64,000 nt of DNA, taken from positions 67,123,078-67,187,077 of the forward strand of contig CM070711.1 of the NCBI GenBank assembly GCA_036346275.1, in the 5' to 3' direction. Below the pieces are notes generated by a model. It was not told the DNA's origin, ran no database searches, and saw only the letters and a list, made by a program, of their open reading frames with translations. Made by a program: the position numbers and the translations under genes. Source of the DNA: Otatea glauca (lineage: Eukaryota; Streptophyta; Magnoliopsida; Poales; Poaceae). This document shows, piece after piece, positions 46,770 to 58,790 of this stretch; the stretch's first letter is position 1; every line of letters begins with the position of its first letter.

Positions 46770-47570
46770 TTAGGGTTTTTTCATATCTGCCATCATATGT
46801 GCCATAGCTTCTATAACAGAGCCTTTCCGGTTCTTCTTATAATCCCACAGCTCCAGCAATGTTAAGGTTGTAAACGAGCCGAGCTCGAGCGATCCTGGCC
46901 CTCCAGGCTCGAGCTCGGTAAAGCTCGAGCGAGCTCGAGTTGAGGTTCGAGCTTCGACCTAGGCTCGAGCTCGGCTCAAGTAAGCTCGGTAAGCTTAGTA
47001 AGCTCGGGTAAGCTAGGTAAGCTCGGTAACAGGCTCGAGTAAGCTTGGCTCAAGAAGCTCGGTCCAAGTTCGAGTAGGCTCGCGAACTATTCGAGCTCGG
47101 CTCAAATAGGCTTTCGAGCTCGAGATTGAGCTCGAGTTTGGCTCGTTTGGAGCTCGAACCGAGCCTCTCGTGAGCCGAGCTCGAGTAGATTGCGAGCCTC
47201 AAGCTTTTTTACAGCCCTAAGCACAGTATCCATTTGTTTGACACTAATAACTGATTGACTTTAGATCATATCTCTTAATCCATACAAAAGCGATCATTTT
47301 GTTGTGAAAATAGGCTATCTTGGTATATTATCAGTTGCCATGTAGAATTAAATACTAGAAATCTCTATAACCTCAGATTTGGCTTCTTCCAACTCTGCGT
47401 TCTCCCTACACTCCTTAATGATGAGTACATGGCTAAGAGATTCAATATCTTACGATTTGTCATCTATGTCTTTCAGTTTTTGTTTCATCTCATAAAGTTT
47501 TCTGTTAACTCGGATTTTCCCTTCAATTGTTCTATCTCCACCTCAAGTTTTCATTTAGCATCTAACAGAT
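46770..47570 (-). pseudogene. FDM/IDN2-like (coiled-coil plus XH domain) gene fragment inside CACTA
   Basis: Minus-strand reading at 47400-47570 gives a heptad-rich stretch KLEVEIEQLKGK, MKQKLKDIDDKS, HVLIIKE and AELEEAKSEVIE. This is closely reminiscent of the coiled coil of FACTOR OF DNA METHYLATION/IDN2 proteins. Downstream, at 47220-47250, SVKQMDTV matches the start of the XH domain. After a nested hAT, 46770-46860 reads LELWDYKKNRKGSVIEAM, matching the XH-domain pattern ELWNFKEGRKATLKEAI. Stops (after LLDAK and DDKS) and a frameshift near 47520 break it. FDM/IDN2 proteins act with long non-coding RNA in RNA-directed DNA methylation. Here the fragment is enclosed by CACTA ends, so it was probably captured from a host gene. 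XS and zinc-finger domains were not seen. Confidence 0.75.
46863..47219. mobile_element. Small hAT-like element with GAGCTCGAG repeats
   Basis: The ends are TAAGGTTGTAAACGAGC and, as reverse complement of the right end, TAGGGCTGTAAAAAAGC. The 8-bp flanks AGCAATGT (46855-46862) and AGCACAGT (47220-47227) match at 6 of 8 positions. The inside is a dense array of GAGCTCGAG and GCTCGGTAAGCTCG motifs. It splits the XH domain of the captured gene fragment. Confidence 0.75.
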
Positions 47571-48169
47571 TTCCCATATAGTATGTCTTGTTTGTAGGCT
47601 CCATTTTATATATGATACTTGATAATATCAAAGTAAATATACTCATAATCAGGTAATTAAGCATATGCATGATAATTAATATTACTAGAGGTATACAACT
47701 AGCAATCAAGCTCAAGTTGATTTTAATGTGTTCTTAGATGTCGAACTGCCTTAGAAAGGCCGCCTCACCACTAGGGACAAGATATTAGACTTATTTATGA
47801 CAACCTTACCTTTAATAGTTGACAGTTCATAAAACAACCAACAATACCATGAACAAAACAATAACATCCAAGCACAAGTAGAACAGTAAGCATAATGAGC
47901 ATGAACATATATCTAATAGGACTTAACAGATGATACCAATTGAATTAATCAAGTATTTCAAGGTATAAATGATTAATTAATGTTGTCACAAAATAGTCAA
48001 CCAGCCCAACTCCTCATCAAACAATGCCTCCCCACATACAATGTCCCCAAGACAAGTAAATTGTCTAGCCCCTTTGCAATAACAGTAAAGAAATTAATCA
48101 CATGGAGATAATTATACTCACAAAGCACCAACTAAAAAGTCAGTGCAGCTAACAGTGCTTAGGGAGGAG

Positions 48170-48420
48170 GCGTTGATGATGTGCTCGGAGAGAAGGAGAC
48201 GACGTGCTCGGGGAGGAGGAGGCGACGACGTGCTCGGGGAGGTGGTGACGACGACGTGCTTGCTCGAGGGAGGAGGAGGCGACGACGAGCTCGGGGCAGG
48301 AGACGGCGATGACGTGCTCAGGGAGGCAGATGGACGACGTAGGGGAGGGGAGGCAGATGGGCGACGTGCTCGGGGAGGCAGATAGGTGATGCGGGCGAGG
48401 GGAGGCGGAGGGGCGATGCG
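48170..48420 (+). repeat. GC-rich minisatellite with GACGTGCTCGGGGAGG units
   Basis: Units of about 30-40 bp built from GACGACGTGCTCGGGGAGG recur about eight times with variation near the right end of the 2.9-kb CACTA. The reading frames in it are low-complexity and are not taken as genes. Confidence 0.7.
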
Positions 48421-48806
48421 GGCGGAGAGGAGTAAACTCCTTTTTTATAGAACGGAGGGGAAGCCGAGACGTCAAGTGCGAGGTGGACACATCAACTTTT
48501 GATATTTGAATGAATCGGGAAGATAAGCCGAGAAGTCAAGCGTAAGAAGAAAACCCAAGGGGTCATGCGCTATCACGATCGGTTTTGAGGTCAGAATCGA
48601 TAGTAGAATATTACTATCGGTTCCGACCCCAGAACCGAATTGTCATCACTATCGGCTCATCACTATCGGTTTTGAGGTTAGACCGATATTGATCTTTTTT
48701 GCGCCATATTTCTCACCCACGCCGAATCATATATCACTATTGATTTACTGAAAAGTTAGGAACCAACTCAGATGAAGAGATGGTGTTGTATCATTCTGTA
48801 ATAGTG

Positions 48807-51233
48807 TGCCTTGATCATCTTTAAAATCTTTTGTTTTCCTAGAAAATATTCTCTAGCTATTAGTTGTTATGACCAAAAACCTACATGAACTTGTTTTATA
48901 TATAGCTGGAATTATCATAATGCTAAGAGCCCGATTATATGAATATTCGATCTCATATTATTGAGGGCAAAGGATGCTTTGGTTGAGTGGTATTGATTGA
49001 ATTAAGATCCTCTACATAGGGATATCATATAAGTTTAAAAAATAGTTATAACCTACTTTGATACGCCGTAAATACAGTACCAACCATAGTCTTGGTATGG
49101 GATGGGTTGAGTGGAGTACCTTTATCAAGTAACTGGCCTCCTCGTGGAAGCGTAAAATTTTATATTAAATATATGGATGGAAGATCCATATATTGTTTTG
49201 GCCATGGGCTAGGCAATATATGCACAAGAGGAGTAGCGAATGTGGTTTGACTACAACAATATGGTTTCTACCTACTAGGAGAAGGTCAGGTGTACGGATT
49301 TTGGGAAGTAGCTCTGTTTTTATGATCTGTCCACACGTAAATTAACGCGCAGTTGCCCAACAAATAAGATCATAAATTGTTGTGAGTAAAGTAATACCCC
49401 TTTGCAAACTAAAAAATGTGAATATTCACTTTGGCTTCTTAGATTGGAAGTTACTTTTCGTGGCGGAAAAGAGGACCTATACATTGTGCCCCCATGTTGA
49501 TAGGCCAAAAGTATATTTTGAAATTAAAAGCAATTTTTATAAGAAATTAATTTTATAAAACTATTATTTCCTCTATTTTTCCTTCTTTTGCATTCTCATT
49601 CTAATCTCTTTCTAGCTTGCTGAGTATTAGTACTCACTTTTGCTATGCTCCTCCCTTCTAGATTTAAAATTTTCAGAATCCCCGTTTCTGCTAGAAGTGG
49701 GTTTTGACTCCTATTATATAATTAATCTGGAGGAAGTTGGCAACATTGAGGAAGCATATGACTTCTACCTCAACAACGAAACCTAGAATGTCTAATAGAA
49801 ATGAGGGTTAGATATATAGTTTTGTTAAAATAGAAGTTTGTGTTATCAGTTTGCTTATAATATGTGTTTTTTTATTGTACTTTGGGCAAAATCTTTATAA
49901 TGCTCACCTTTTGTACTAAACCCTGACCAAATAAATAAAGGAATAACTGTGTATATCTTCTAACTATTTTCTATTGTAGTACTCTGATTTAGGTTATTAC
50001 TAGTTAAGTGCTCGTGCGTTGCTACGAAAATTCTCAAACAACCTTATTAAGAGAAGTTTTTCAAAGCAACAACCAGGTTGGTTGATGAGAAAGACATATA
50101 TGAAGCGAACTTGTTAGCTAATTAAGAGTGCTTTAAATTATCAGTTAATCATTCATGCTAGTATAATTTTAAAAAGCCTCAACATGATAGTATAACGGTA
50201 ACTTTAAAGAATTTGGTCTTTTTTCTTTTTTTTCTCCTCCCTTTTGTCTCGAGTGTAGTCTTCTGTACCTTATAACTTTAAACTTTGTTTTCTATTCTCA
50301 TAATTTAATTATAGCTTTAGCTGTCTTAAAAAAGAGAGAGAAGGAGCCATGGCCATGGCCTCCTTCCATATCATTTCTTGCGCTCTTCTTGAATCTTTTG
50401 TATTGCATCTTTCTCCTGTGTGTGTATGAGCCTTCCTCTCCTCTGTCTCTTCTTATATCTCTTTGTATGTCCTCTATGATAAAGATGAAGGTGGCCTTTT
50501 ATAAGTGGAGGAGAGGGCAGCCAGGCGTGTGAGTGCTCAGCCTATATGATACGGTGCTTTGTGATCTCTGGGATTGACACGTGATTTTATTACGTAATTC
50601 TTGCCTTTTAATATCTACATTTCCATCCAAATGAGATACAATGAAATAGGGTTTTCATGTCATGGGATATGGTATGTCATTTCATCCAAGCGGGATATGA
50701 TGAGGAAACTCTTTCATTTATAAGAGATATGAATAAAATCTTTCTATTTTAAGGAGATGTGATCAGTAATATTTTCATAAAATAGAGGGAATCCGGATCA
50801 GGTGGGGGGGCGGGCTGAGCGAACAGAAGGAAAGGCTGAGCAAACAGAAAGAAAGGCTGAGCAAACAGAAAGAAAGGGGGTGGGGGCGGGCTGAACGAAT
50901 AGAAGGAAAGAGAGGGTATAGAGAACGAATCACTGCTACCAAATCGTAATTAGAAGTAGTGGAGATTTGAAGAACTACACTTTCCGATATTAATCCATAA
51001 GATTGTGCCGTCATCTTCCGAATTATCAACACGGGTCGCCACAGAAATGTACTTGATTCTTGCGTGTGCATCAACATCATGTTGCATCATGCCAATTTGC
51101 CCACAAATGCTGAACTTCTTCCACTAATTACCAGGGGTCTTACCGGCTAGCTACTCCTGTACCATTGTCCACATATTTTGTCAAATGTTTCGAAGTACGT
51201 CATGACGCATTAAATTGATTGCAATTTTCAAGT
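48807..51233. other. AT-rich intergenic DNA
   Basis: No gene was seen. At about 50003 a segment CTAGTTAAGTGCTCGTGCG begins; it is reminiscent of the end of a common grass repeat but could not be named. 50340-50480 is CT-rich. A short tandem repeat lies at 50813-50875. Confidence 0.4.
50813..50875 (+). repeat. 21-bp tandem repeat, three copies
   Basis: GGCTGAGCAAACAGAAAGAAA is repeated at 50813, 50834 and 50855 with two changes in the first copy. It follows a short poly-G run. Confidence 0.9.
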
Positions 51234-51238
51234 GTTAT

Positions 51239-51519
51239 CGTTGAAGTATAAGTGAATTGTCCATCTTTCCTCATCAGTTTAAGTTTTTGGGTGAACTGAC
51301 TGGTGCATGCAACTCAATATGGTATCAGAGTTAAGAGGTCTCAAGTTCAAGACTCGGTTGACGCAATTAAAAAATAATAATTACAACCCACTTCTATTCC
51401 ACGTCCTAAGACTAAGGAAACCTATACGTGAGGGGGAGTGTTGAAGTATAAGTGAATTGATCATCTTTCTTCATCAGTTTAAGTTTTTGGATGAACTGGC
51501 TAGTGCATGCAACTCAATA
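51239..51519 (+). mobile_element. SMART/TRIM miniature LTR retrotransposon, 281 bp
   Basis: Two direct LTRs of 81 bp lie at 51239-51319 and 51439-51519 (TTGAAGTATAAGTGAATTG ... GCAACTCAATA). The initiator-Met primer-binding site TGGTATCAGAG follows the left LTR at 51320. The purine tract GTGAGGGGGAG precedes the right LTR. The 5-bp target duplication GTTAT is exact at 51234-51238 and 51520-51524. There is no coding capacity. Size and structure match the small LTR retrotransposons called SMARTs in grasses; such elements need proteins from autonomous relatives. Confidence 0.95.
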
Positions 51520-51932
51520 GTTATGAATATACATGGTGACTTCGAAACATTTGAGGAAAAGAAATCTAGTGCAATATATCTGGCAACCATGCACCTAAGA
51601 TGCTATATATAGCATTTTATCGCAATTCTTGAAGGATAAACAGAGGAAACAAATATTCATGATCAATCTTCAGCTTCAGCTTTCATATTTCTTGATTCTT
51701 GATTGTAGCTATTTCTAGAGTGAGCTTCAGGAACTCCCACTAGCTAGAATTATCTTATTTCTTCCATAAGTGATAGTGTTTGTTGTCCAAATCTGATTGG
51801 GAATTTGCTTCCAACTTTCGCAACGTGACACCAAAATAGCAGGGAATCGAAATTTCCAAGGTTAATTATTGGATCCTACTGTTACTAGTATGGTATGATC
51901 TAGTTACCTAACACTGATATAGGTGAGTGGAG

Positions 51933-51990
51933 TATATATATGTATATGTATATATATATGTATATGTATGTATGTATGTATGTATATATG
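51933..51990. repeat. TA/TATG microsatellite
   Basis: Mixed TATA, GTATATG and TATG units form a run of about 55 bp. Confidence 0.85.
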
Positions 51991-52350
51991 GAAGTCATAT
52001 GTCGTATCTCACAACATAGGGAGTATCTCTTGAAACAAAGGGTATATACGTGTAGTATACAAGTATATAAGTCTATCTAGGCTGTATGTACTTTTTTCAG
52101 AGGTGGTATGTATATTTGTTAGACATACTCTTTTTTATGTGCGATTATAAAGGAATTTGCAAAATGCAACAAAAACTATGGACTCCTTTACAATTTTTTC
52201 ATGTAACTTATATTGGAGTATCTTATAATTAGTGTATGAATGTACCCAAAGTGATAAAGGAGTATTTCAAGTTCATTTAGGTGATATATCAGATGTAGGA
52301 GTAACTACATCCAGGAGTAGAAGGTATTTTTCATATACACACACATATCC

Positions 52351-52717
52351 GTGTAAACCATCCCTATCGTGTAAAACTCCGTAAAAACCATATGTGCATA
52401 TTTTGAAAAATTCTCAAAAATTACAATACGTAGAAGAGATGAGATTCTATAATCCTGAAAAATTTGATGATCAAACTCAATCGCATTTGAAAGATATGAA
52501 AAAGACAATTTCAACCTAAATAGTGAGTTTTTACTGTTCAAGACTATTCAGCTGGCTGCTTGTCAATTTCATATCTTCTAAATTTGATTTAGTTAGGTCT
52601 TCAAATTTTATAGAGTTGTAGAAGCTTATCTTCCCTACGTATGGTAATTTTTTGAGAATTTTCTAAAACTTGTAAATATAGTTTTCATAAAGTTTACACA
52701 ATAAAAATGGTTTACAC
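52351..52717. mobile_element. Foldback element, copy 1
   Basis: The ends GTGTAAACCAT and ATGGTTTACAC are a perfect inverted repeat. The two arms, about 170 bp each, are inverted copies of one another: AAATTCTCAAAAATTAC left, TTTTTTGAGAATTTTC right. They enclose a short loop. The same arms are found in two more elements at 61677-62023 and 62238-62602. Non-coding. The superfamily was not identified. Confidence 0.82.
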
Positions 52718-55440
52718 TCCATATGTCCCTGTATATAAAACTAGAGCCTAAAAAAGCATCATTCTTTGAAGGAACAAAAGCACGCTACATTACCAACGGT
52801 TTCTTGCAATTTTATAAGAACGTATCGTTCAACACTTTTGTTGAATAACATGAATGGTCTAGAATCAAAAGTGGCAGTAGTACAACTTGCGAAGGGCCCT
52901 ACAATGAGAATTAGACAAATTTTCTTTTTTTAAAAAAATAATAGAGACATTGATGCGTGCCATAGGATCGAATATGCTCATTTTCCTGTCATCCGTTAAA
53001 CATGCTCCTTTAGACTACAAGGGTTATGCATCCTTGTCCGTTTTATGCCTTGGTATGGGCCATGTTTACTATAGCTTTATTTTATATTGGGTTGAAAGGG
53101 ACCAAAAAAATAAACATAACTTATATATGCAAAGAAGAAGGCAACTTATATATATGCATTAATTTTGCTTCAAATCTACTTCTTTTCATTCTTTGAGAAT
53201 ATGGTTTGCTGGTGTTGTAAGACAATAATGTGTATCTGGAAGTATTTGCCAGAAAGAGATAACGAGATCAAATCCTACTTACAATTTTTTTATATATTAA
53301 GAAAGGTAATTCGCCAAGTGTCTTACCATTTGCAGTACGGTCCACGGTCGACATTTAGTTGCTTATTTTCCGTAGTTAATCTATTGCAAGTTGCAACAGC
53401 TTTCTAAGGATACTAATATTGCGTCACACACAGTATAGCTGGCAACACTAAAGTATATATGATCGCAACTTTTCATTTCGACTGAAAAAATATTTTGTTT
53501 TAATTCCATAGTGAGTCGGTTATGCCATAGTTCTATGCATGTATATTGATTGCCTGATGCCGAATTGGCATCATTTGTCAATTGTCATATACAAAGTTAA
53601 AGCACTTTGATGTATTTTATTCAACTCGCTGCAGATCCAACAATTGTATGGTTCATATTGATTATATACACGTGTATGTTACAACCTGTGAGGTGTAGAA
53701 CCACCGATCGATGAACGTGACTGAAGACAAGGACATATCTCACGCTGAAGACAAAGTGTTCTAGAACAAGGAGTGCTGATTAATTACACTTGGTTAGTGG
53801 GCGATAGTACCCAAGTATTTTAATTATATATGTAGCTGGTGATCATGTAGAGCATATGCATGGTAGGTGTACTGAGTATAGTTCATGCACGTATGGATGG
53901 AGTCTTTGGTTCACCACCCTCGTGCTGTGCGTGATTACGAGCAGGAATTACAGAGACGCTATGTTGTTGCAAAGTCTTGCAGTCTAATTGTATTTATGTA
54001 TAATAAATACTCCTTTGCTCCGGCCAGGAAAAGAATTAGATATGATCAGAGAAGTGAAATCATTGTATTGCATTTTTCAATATAACTTGTGCGTGCATCA
54101 TCCTTAAAACATGTTTAAATGATTTGGTAATACTTACGTGTTTTTTCTAAATAGATTGTTGTTGAACTCAATTTGTGATATTTTGATATTGTATATTATA
54201 GCAGAGAATATACACACTCTGTTTCCTAATACTTATCACATTTGATCAAAACTTTCTTCTTCAAATACTTGCATAGCAAAATAGTAAACGTAGCATAACA
54301 TAACATTTTCCATTTATATCATAATCTCTTAATTTCATTATTGTAATACATGTTTCTTTCTTTCATTACTTCTTTTAGTGCAATATCACATTGTGTAGAC
54401 CGGTATAGCCGAGTGAACAAATATCGATGTATCACCCTCTTAATCTCTTCCTTCTGTGGAGGTCCATCAAATAAAGAGTCAGAATATTTCCCTTTTTTTA
54501 GAATTGTGAGCATATTCTATATTTTCTTAGCGATAGTAAAAAAACCTATCATCTACTTTTTATTACATAATAGTTAATAATTTATATATACAAATCAAAT
54601 TCCTTATCTTATTTTATTATTTTCTCAAATTACCATATTTATGGAAATTTAATTATGAATAAAAATTTTATATTTTTAACTTAGTATGGAATTAAAAAAT
54701 ACCTAATTTCTTTTTATTTTTTTATTCTATAATTTTTTGTTGTTATTTTTTTATTTAAATTTGAATTTTAGGTTTGATTTAGAGTTCATACGAAAACCAA
54801 ATGTCTAATTTGATTTTGTTTCTATTCCAAATTATTGTTATTTTTTCATTTCATTTTGCATATCAGTTTTAGGTTAGAATTAGTATACAAAACTAATTAC
54901 TAATTTTTATTCTGAAATTCATCTATGTATAAGTTTTAATTTGGAGTCCGTATGAAAGTTAAATTGTTTATTTTCTTTTATTTTTTATTCCTATTTTTTG
55001 TTATTTTTATTGTACTCAGTACGGATTCTTTCTTCTAGTCTACGCCTTTGATTTTATTTTTTATTTAATTTTGAATATTATTTTATATTAGAATTGATAT
55101 ACAAATCCTACTCGTAAGTTTTATCTTGAGTTTTAGTTATGTATAGATTTTAATTTGAAGTTCGTATGAAAATCAATGGCTAATTTATTTTTATTTTTAT
55201 TCCAAATTTCTATTTTTATTTTTGTCGACAGCTGGTAAGACCATTCGGTTTGTATCAGCGTGCTAGTGTCAGTACTCAGTACCGTCCATGGATACCCTAC
55301 ATGGCTGCATCGATCTGCACGTTGCCCTCAGACTTGACTCTCAAAAGACGATAACATTGCGCACCTTGCAACCAATGAAGATCACGTACGTATACGTGGC
55401 TGGAAGCGAGCTAGGTGGGGATTTTTTTAATTTAGAATAG
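52718..55440. other. AT-rich intergenic DNA, no gene seen
   Basis: 54580-55220 is extremely AT-rich. It contains degenerate repeats of about 170-200 bp with the landmark TTTTAATTTGRAGTYCGTATG at about 54937 and 55149. Nothing else could be recognised; the few open frames are short and have no domains. Confidence 0.4.
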
Positions 55441-55840
55441 ACTCTTTCTTTTAATCTAAATTATTATAACTTAGGTCCGCTAGATAAATAGTTATACCTT
55501 TTAAAAAAAATGACATCCAAGGACTGCTATAATTTAACTTAGTTAGGGTACATCAGATTAAAAACTAGATATTTTCCTTTTTGTGAGAATTTCTAGTCGA
55601 TTCCTCTTTTATCTTACCAACTCTCTATGAGCTTAATTAATTAGCATGGACTCTTTCATTTATTCTAAGCTGTTATAACTCGAGTCCGCTAGATAGATAG
55701 TTAAAATAACAACATCTAATAGCTACTGTATTTTAACTTAGTTATAGGGTCTACCAAAATAAATGCGAGATGTTTTGTTTTTTTATAAGAATTTTTACTA
55801 TATTTCTCTCTTTTTTTCTTAGAACCTTTCTATAAGCTTT
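55437..55840 (+). repeat. Direct duplication of about 209 bp
   Basis: The block from ACTCTTTC at 55441 through GTCCGCTAGATAAATAGTTA is repeated from 55650 with moderate divergence, including the CTAGATAGATAGTTA core and a GTTAGGG/GTTATAGGG block. Non-coding. Confidence 0.75.
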
Positions 55841-56009
55841 TTAATATATAGTACATAATAGATAGATAGATTGACTGTGATAAAGAATTAATGGAAATGA
55901 ACCTATCACTTTTTCGAGGGAAGAAATTAATGAACTCACAATTAACCAGTAAAATCAACAAATTGCAATTTTCTCGAAGCATTGGCCAGTGAACGCCACA
56001 AAGCATGCA

Positions 56010-56310
56010 GGGCCTCCAAGTCACACCTTTTGCGAGAAAATCCTTCGGAAAATCTGTAATCGAGGAAAGATCCCTCCACCTTTTTTGCAAAAAGGACCCT
56101 GTGAATTTTGAAATTGCGAACAAGTCCTTCCAAGGAAGATTTCGCATGCATGTAGGGCCTCCACGTCACACCTTTTGCGAGAAATCCCTCCGAAAAATCT
56201 GTAATCGCGGAAAAGTCCCTCCACCGTTTTTTTACAAAAAGGGCCCTGTGAATTTCGAAATCACGAACAAGTCCTTCCACCGGTTATTTTGCAAAAAGGA
56301 CCCTGTAATT
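56010..56310 (+). repeat. Direct duplication of 145 bp with AAAAAGGACCCTG units
   Basis: GGGCCTCCAAGTCACACC at 56010 recurs at 56155 (CACGTCACACC). Within and after each copy are shorter units CAAAAAGGACCCTG plus AATTTCGAAATC, continuing to about 56470. Related short units occur at 27700-28060. Confidence 0.75.
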
Positions 56311-57240
56311 CTGCAAATTCGACTCAAACATGGTTCTTTTGACCCGGAAGATTTCAAAATCGCGAACAGTTCCTTTTATCGGTTATTTTTCAAAAAGAAC
56401 CCTGTAGTTCCGCAAATTCGACACGTGCGTCGGTTCTTTCGATCCGAAAGATTTGGAATTGCGTTTAGGTCCAGTTATTTTATAAAAAAAATTACTCTTC
56501 CATAAATTCAACACGGACACCGATTCGAACCATATTTTTCCGCGCGACGCGACATCGCGCGTGACTCTACCAGTATATATACACGCATAGATCAGCATCC
56601 GCGCCACAACACAATTGACGGATTGGTCTAATAGAATTTGCTTTGGAAGGAGTCTACGCCACGCATATGGATTCTTTACCGCCCAAAGTGGGAGGAGCTA
56701 AGCTAATACTATAAGCCCCCAAATAGGTGGGGAAAAGCGAGGCCACTTTTGCATGGTTCCGTCGACCACGGCAATCATGCTGTTTAATTCTGCCGGCCGG
56801 CCGGCCCGACGGATCGTGAAATCGATCTTAATTTCTCGATGTCACTCTTCTCTCGGCTCCCGCCACTGATTTGCAATGATGTGAAGTATCATTTTATTTG
56901 TTCTACGCATCGGGATCCAGTGAGAAGAGCCCATAAAATATTAATTGTTGTATATTATTGGTCACTCGATCTTTGGCAAATCTGCAATTCACAAAGTGAC
57001 CAGAAAAGTCTCGTCTGTAGTGCGTAAAAACTTCTCTCCCATTTTCTTTCTTGCAGTAGAGAGACTATATAGAGATTAGAGAGGACGTTCATGCATAGGA
57101 GATCATTCTACAATTGACGGTGGAAGGCGCTGAGGCCTCCACAATCCACTGATGGTCATGTTGCACAATCTGCGGGAAATAAAAATCCACTTGATGATTT
57201 TTTTTTGTGGGGCAACCGTAAAGAGTGTCTATAGTATGTA
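56311..57240. other. Intergenic DNA, no gene seen
   Basis: The left part continues the AAAAAG(G/A)ACCCTGTA unit pattern. From 56620 on the composition is mixed, with a CCGGCCGGCCGGCC run at about 56795. No gene or named element was recognised. Confidence 0.35.
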
Positions 57241-58027
57241 TAGAGGTGGGCGTCGTGCCGTGTCGGGCCGGTCCGACACGGGTCAATCGTGCTTCGTGCC
57301 TAAACCTTGCCGGGCCGCGACGGCCCGTCGTGCCCGCCGTGCCTTGCCGGGCCGGGCCGGCTCGCCTTCGGTGAGCCCAGGCATGGCCCATTTGTGCTTC
57401 GTGCCGTGCCGGCTCAGGTCCGATCCATCTGCACTATTGCAATGAGAGGAAAGTAACCGGAAATGCATGGAGTTGAGGCAATAGATTCAAATATTATGAG
57501 AAAAAGAACTAAAATTTATTTATTCTTGAGTAGTTACATAGAGCGAGGGGGATGTGCTCAACACGGACGAGAGAAGGGGCAATGGGCAAGAAAGAGAGTG
57601 AGCGAGACAGGCAAGAGATATTGAGAGAGACGGATGAGAGAGAGAGCTGAGAGAGATTGAGAGGGACGAGCGAGAGAGAGCAGCTTCTTACACCGTCTCT
57701 CAACTCTCTCCCGTTTTGTCCGTATCTCTTAAATGTCGGTGATAGGGGTGGCATTCATGCTACTGGGTGCATCCATGACGGTCATGCTCTGTGAGTCGGT
57801 GACCTTCATGCTAGGCTTCTTCCTCACGTCCTGAGTCATCGGGTCCGGTACGATCCATTCTACAGTATCGTGCCGGACCGTGCCGCCTATCGTGTTCGAT
57901 TCTCGTGCTCTCAGACGACCCGTGCTACATGTCGTCGCGCGGCCGCCAGACGGCCCACTTCGTGCCGGGCCGTGACATCGTGCCTCGGGGCTGACCCAAA
58001 AGAACCCAGCCCGAGTGCCCACCTCAG
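57241..58027. mobile_element. Non-autonomous hAT element, 787 bp
   Basis: The left end TAGAGGTGGGC and the right end GCCCACCTCAG are inverted repeats of the same family as the 3.5-kb hAT at 21817-25314. The subterminal regions share CCGGGCCG and GTGCCGTGCC motifs. The 8-bp flanks AGTATGTA and TGTATGTA match at 7 of 8 positions. It also shares the AGGAAATG/AAATTTATT internal block with the larger element, so it looks like a deletion derivative. Confidence 0.82.
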
Positions 58028-58055
58028 TGTATGTACGTAGCATGCAGGTAGGAAG

Positions 58056-58056
<1 letters not shown>

Positions 58057-58105
<49 letters not shown>
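58057..58105. repeat. (TA)n microsatellite
   Basis: A pure TA run of about 49 bp just outside the hAT element. Further TA runs lie at 58211-58235 and 58693-58735. Confidence 0.95.
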
Positions 58106-58108
<3 letters not shown>

Positions 58109-58210
58109 TATGTCTATGTTATAGCATGCACAGCTGCGCACAACTTATCGCATTTGCAAGCTGTAGTGATATGAACTTGAATATTACTTGAGCTCGTCAA
58201 ATTAACCCTC

Positions 58211-58243
<33 letters not shown>

Positions 58244-58280
58244 CACACACGTATATACATATACACGTATATAGGAAGCC

Positions 58281-58690
58281 GAAATGGGGCACCATAGTGC
58301 CCGGGCACCATGATTTCAAATACGCGAATTCAAGCCATATTGGAGTATATATTTAAAAAAAATCAGTTTTAAGGCATATACCCATCTATAACAATTCAAA
58401 TGAAACACATACCTTTGAAAAAGCATACTCGAATTCAAAGATTTTGAACAAGTTTGGATCACATGATTTGCTGATTTATATATAGAATTAGCACATACCT
58501 ACAACCAAACTATCATCAAAAAGGGAAACTCTAGTTTGAATTTCAGTTCAAACTTGTTTGAACTAGTTAGTAAACTGGTTAAACTCAGCATCATAGAAAT
58601 TTCAAAAAGTATCGCATGAAAATACATAGGGAAAATACCTGTTTTAGATCCTGAAGCCCGGGCACCATGATATCCCAGGTAATTATACCA
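58281..58690 (+). repeat. 410-bp repeat, copy 1
   Basis: Begins GAAATGGGGCACCAT and ends AGCCCGGGCACCATGATATC. Non-coding. A second copy in the same direction starts 510 bp further on. Both are flanked by TA/CA microsatellites. The GGGCACCATxxTGCCC palindrome at the ends suggests a transposable element, but the family is not clear. Confidence 0.75.
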
Positions 58691-58790
58691 CGTGTATATA
58701 TATATATATACACGTATATATATATATATATACACGACATATATACACATTTATATACATGTATATATACACACATATATATATGAAGTC

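Larger units (their letters stand above)
45917..48806. mobile_element. CACTA transposon, 2.9 kb, with captured gene fragment
   Basis: The left end is CACTACTATAGAAATGG; the right end is the reverse complement of CACTATTACAGAATGA. The 3-bp target duplication TGC is exact at 45914-45916 and 48807-48809. Subterminal repeats with ACCGATAGAGAT / ATCTCTATCGGTT lie at 45950-46285, and ACTATCGGTT-type repeats at 48570-48680. No transposase gene was found inside. It holds a minus-strand fragment of an XH-domain gene and a nested hAT. Confidence 0.92.

Noticed and set aside
48143..48490. Open frames in the GACGTGCTCGGGG minisatellite
   Set aside because: They are simple translations of a tandem repeat within a CACTA element.
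50003..50035. Possible end of a known grass repeat (CTAGTTAAGTGCTCGTGCG)
   Set aside because: The motif looked familiar, but no second end or duplication was found, so it is not annotated as an element.
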